From contig CM001047.1 of the NCBI GenBank assembly GCA_000183865.1, positions 2,269,642-2,276,691 of the forward strand: a stretch of 7,050 bases of DNA, written 5' to 3'. Below, piece after piece: positions 6,690-7,050 of this stretch. A program made the translations under genes and the position numbers. How positions within the stretch are numbered: the first letter of the stretch is position 1; every line of letters begins with the position of its first letter. The notes under the pieces were generated by a model. The model was not told the origin of the DNA, did no database searches, and was given only the letters and a program-made list of their open reading frames with translations. Source of the DNA: Listeria marthii FSL S4-120 (lineage in GTDB: Bacteria > Bacillota > Bacilli > Lactobacillales > Listeriaceae).

Positions 6690-7050
6690 TTATACAGTTG
6701 GTTTCTTACGTAGAACACCAATTAATGCTGCACTGATTAATGTTCCAATAATAATTGCAATGATATAGAACCATGGTTGAGAAACTAGGAAGATAACGAA
6801 AACTCCTCCGTGTGGTGCTAATACTTTAATATTTAAGAACATAACGATTGCTCCGGTGATAGCACTTCCGGCAATGAAACTCGGAATCATTCGAAGTGGA
6901 TCTGCCGCCGCGAATGGTATAGCTCCTTCTGTAATGAACGAAGCTCCTAAAATAGAGTTAGTTAAGCCTGCATCACGTTCTTGAGCAGTAAATTTATTTC
7001 TGAAAATAAGTGTTGCTACAAATGTTGCAAGTGGTGGAACCATTCCAGCT
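6690..7050 (-). CDS. fruA: Fructose-specific PTS permease, EIIC domain C-terminal end, cut by the window edge
   Basis: This is the last 119 codons of a PTS fructose transporter, which imports fructose across the cytoplasmic membrane and phosphorylates it to fructose 1-phosphate. The stop is TAA at 6690-6692. The frame is open through the right edge, and the ATG at 7041-7043 is internal (an Ala-Gly pair precedes it). The fragment carries the conserved EIIC fructose-family segment GASFITEGAIPFAAADPLR, a hydrophobic segment around SAITGAIVMFLNI, the APHGGVFV motif, and a final membrane segment (FYIIAIIIGTLISAALIGVL) ending in a short basic tail RKKPTV. In Listeria, fruA is normally the last gene of a fruR-fruB-fruA-type operon, which fits the terminator directly after it. 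The EIIA and EIIB domains would lie outside the window. Confidence 0.92.
   Translation of the reverse strand, partial: AGMVPPLATFVATLIFRNKFTAQERDAGLTNSILGASFITEGAIPFAAADPLRMIPSFIAGSAITGAIVMFLNIKVLAPHGGVFVIFLVSQPWFYIIAIIIGTLISAALIGVLRKKPTV

Noticed and set aside
6454..6768. 104-aa plus-strand open frame
   Set aside because: It crosses the XRE gene, its promoter, the fruA terminator and the fruA end antisense. Its composition is what reversed coding and terminator sequence gives.
1..7050. CRISPR array, tRNA/rRNA, insertion sequence, toxin-antitoxin or other defence system
   Set aside because: No regular short repeats, no structural RNA sequence, no transposase and no suitable gene pair were seen; the window is accounted for by housekeeping-type genes.

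Overview
The window looks like a Firmicute chromosome of the genus Listeria (sensu stricto group, probably L. monocytogenes or a close relative). The evidence is AT-rich sequence, strong AGGAGG-type ribosome binding sites, Bacillus-like AddA, AddB and ComK proteins, and a gene order I recognise from Listeria: addA, addB, a small IDEAL-domain gene, comK, an XRE regulator and fruA. The species is inferred from memory of that order, not from a database search.

Left part (1-5052): a minus-strand addB-addA operon encoding the two subunits of the AddAB (RexAB-type) helicase-nuclease, which processes double-strand DNA ends for recombination. addB is complete (1157 aa). addA starts one base after the addB stop and runs off the left edge, with its first 490 codons present. 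A sigma-A-like promoter with an extended -10 lies just upstream of addB and helps fix its start.

Middle (5053-6227): a strong terminator, then a 78-aa IDEAL-domain protein on the minus strand, then a 250-bp divergent intergenic region with the promoters of that gene and of comK, then comK on the plus strand. comK encodes the competence master regulator. It is a continuous 199-codon frame here, whereas in many Listeria strains it is split by an A118-type prophage. The divergent region also holds a 9+9 bp inverted repeat lying over the putative promoter of the small gene.

Right part (6197-7050): a bidirectional terminator between the convergent comK and an XRE-family regulator (115 aa, probable TTG start), then a terminator and the 3' end of fruA. 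The fruA fragment encodes the C-terminal part of the membrane EIIC domain of a fructose PTS permease and runs off the right edge.

Functionally, ComK would control DNA uptake and AddAB processes broken or incoming DNA, so the two neighbours have related roles. The XRE regulator has no evident target and fruA is carbohydrate uptake. I see no new multigene system. The points most worth a second look are the uninterrupted comK, the small IDEAL gene and palindrome beside it, and the uncharacterised XRE regulator.
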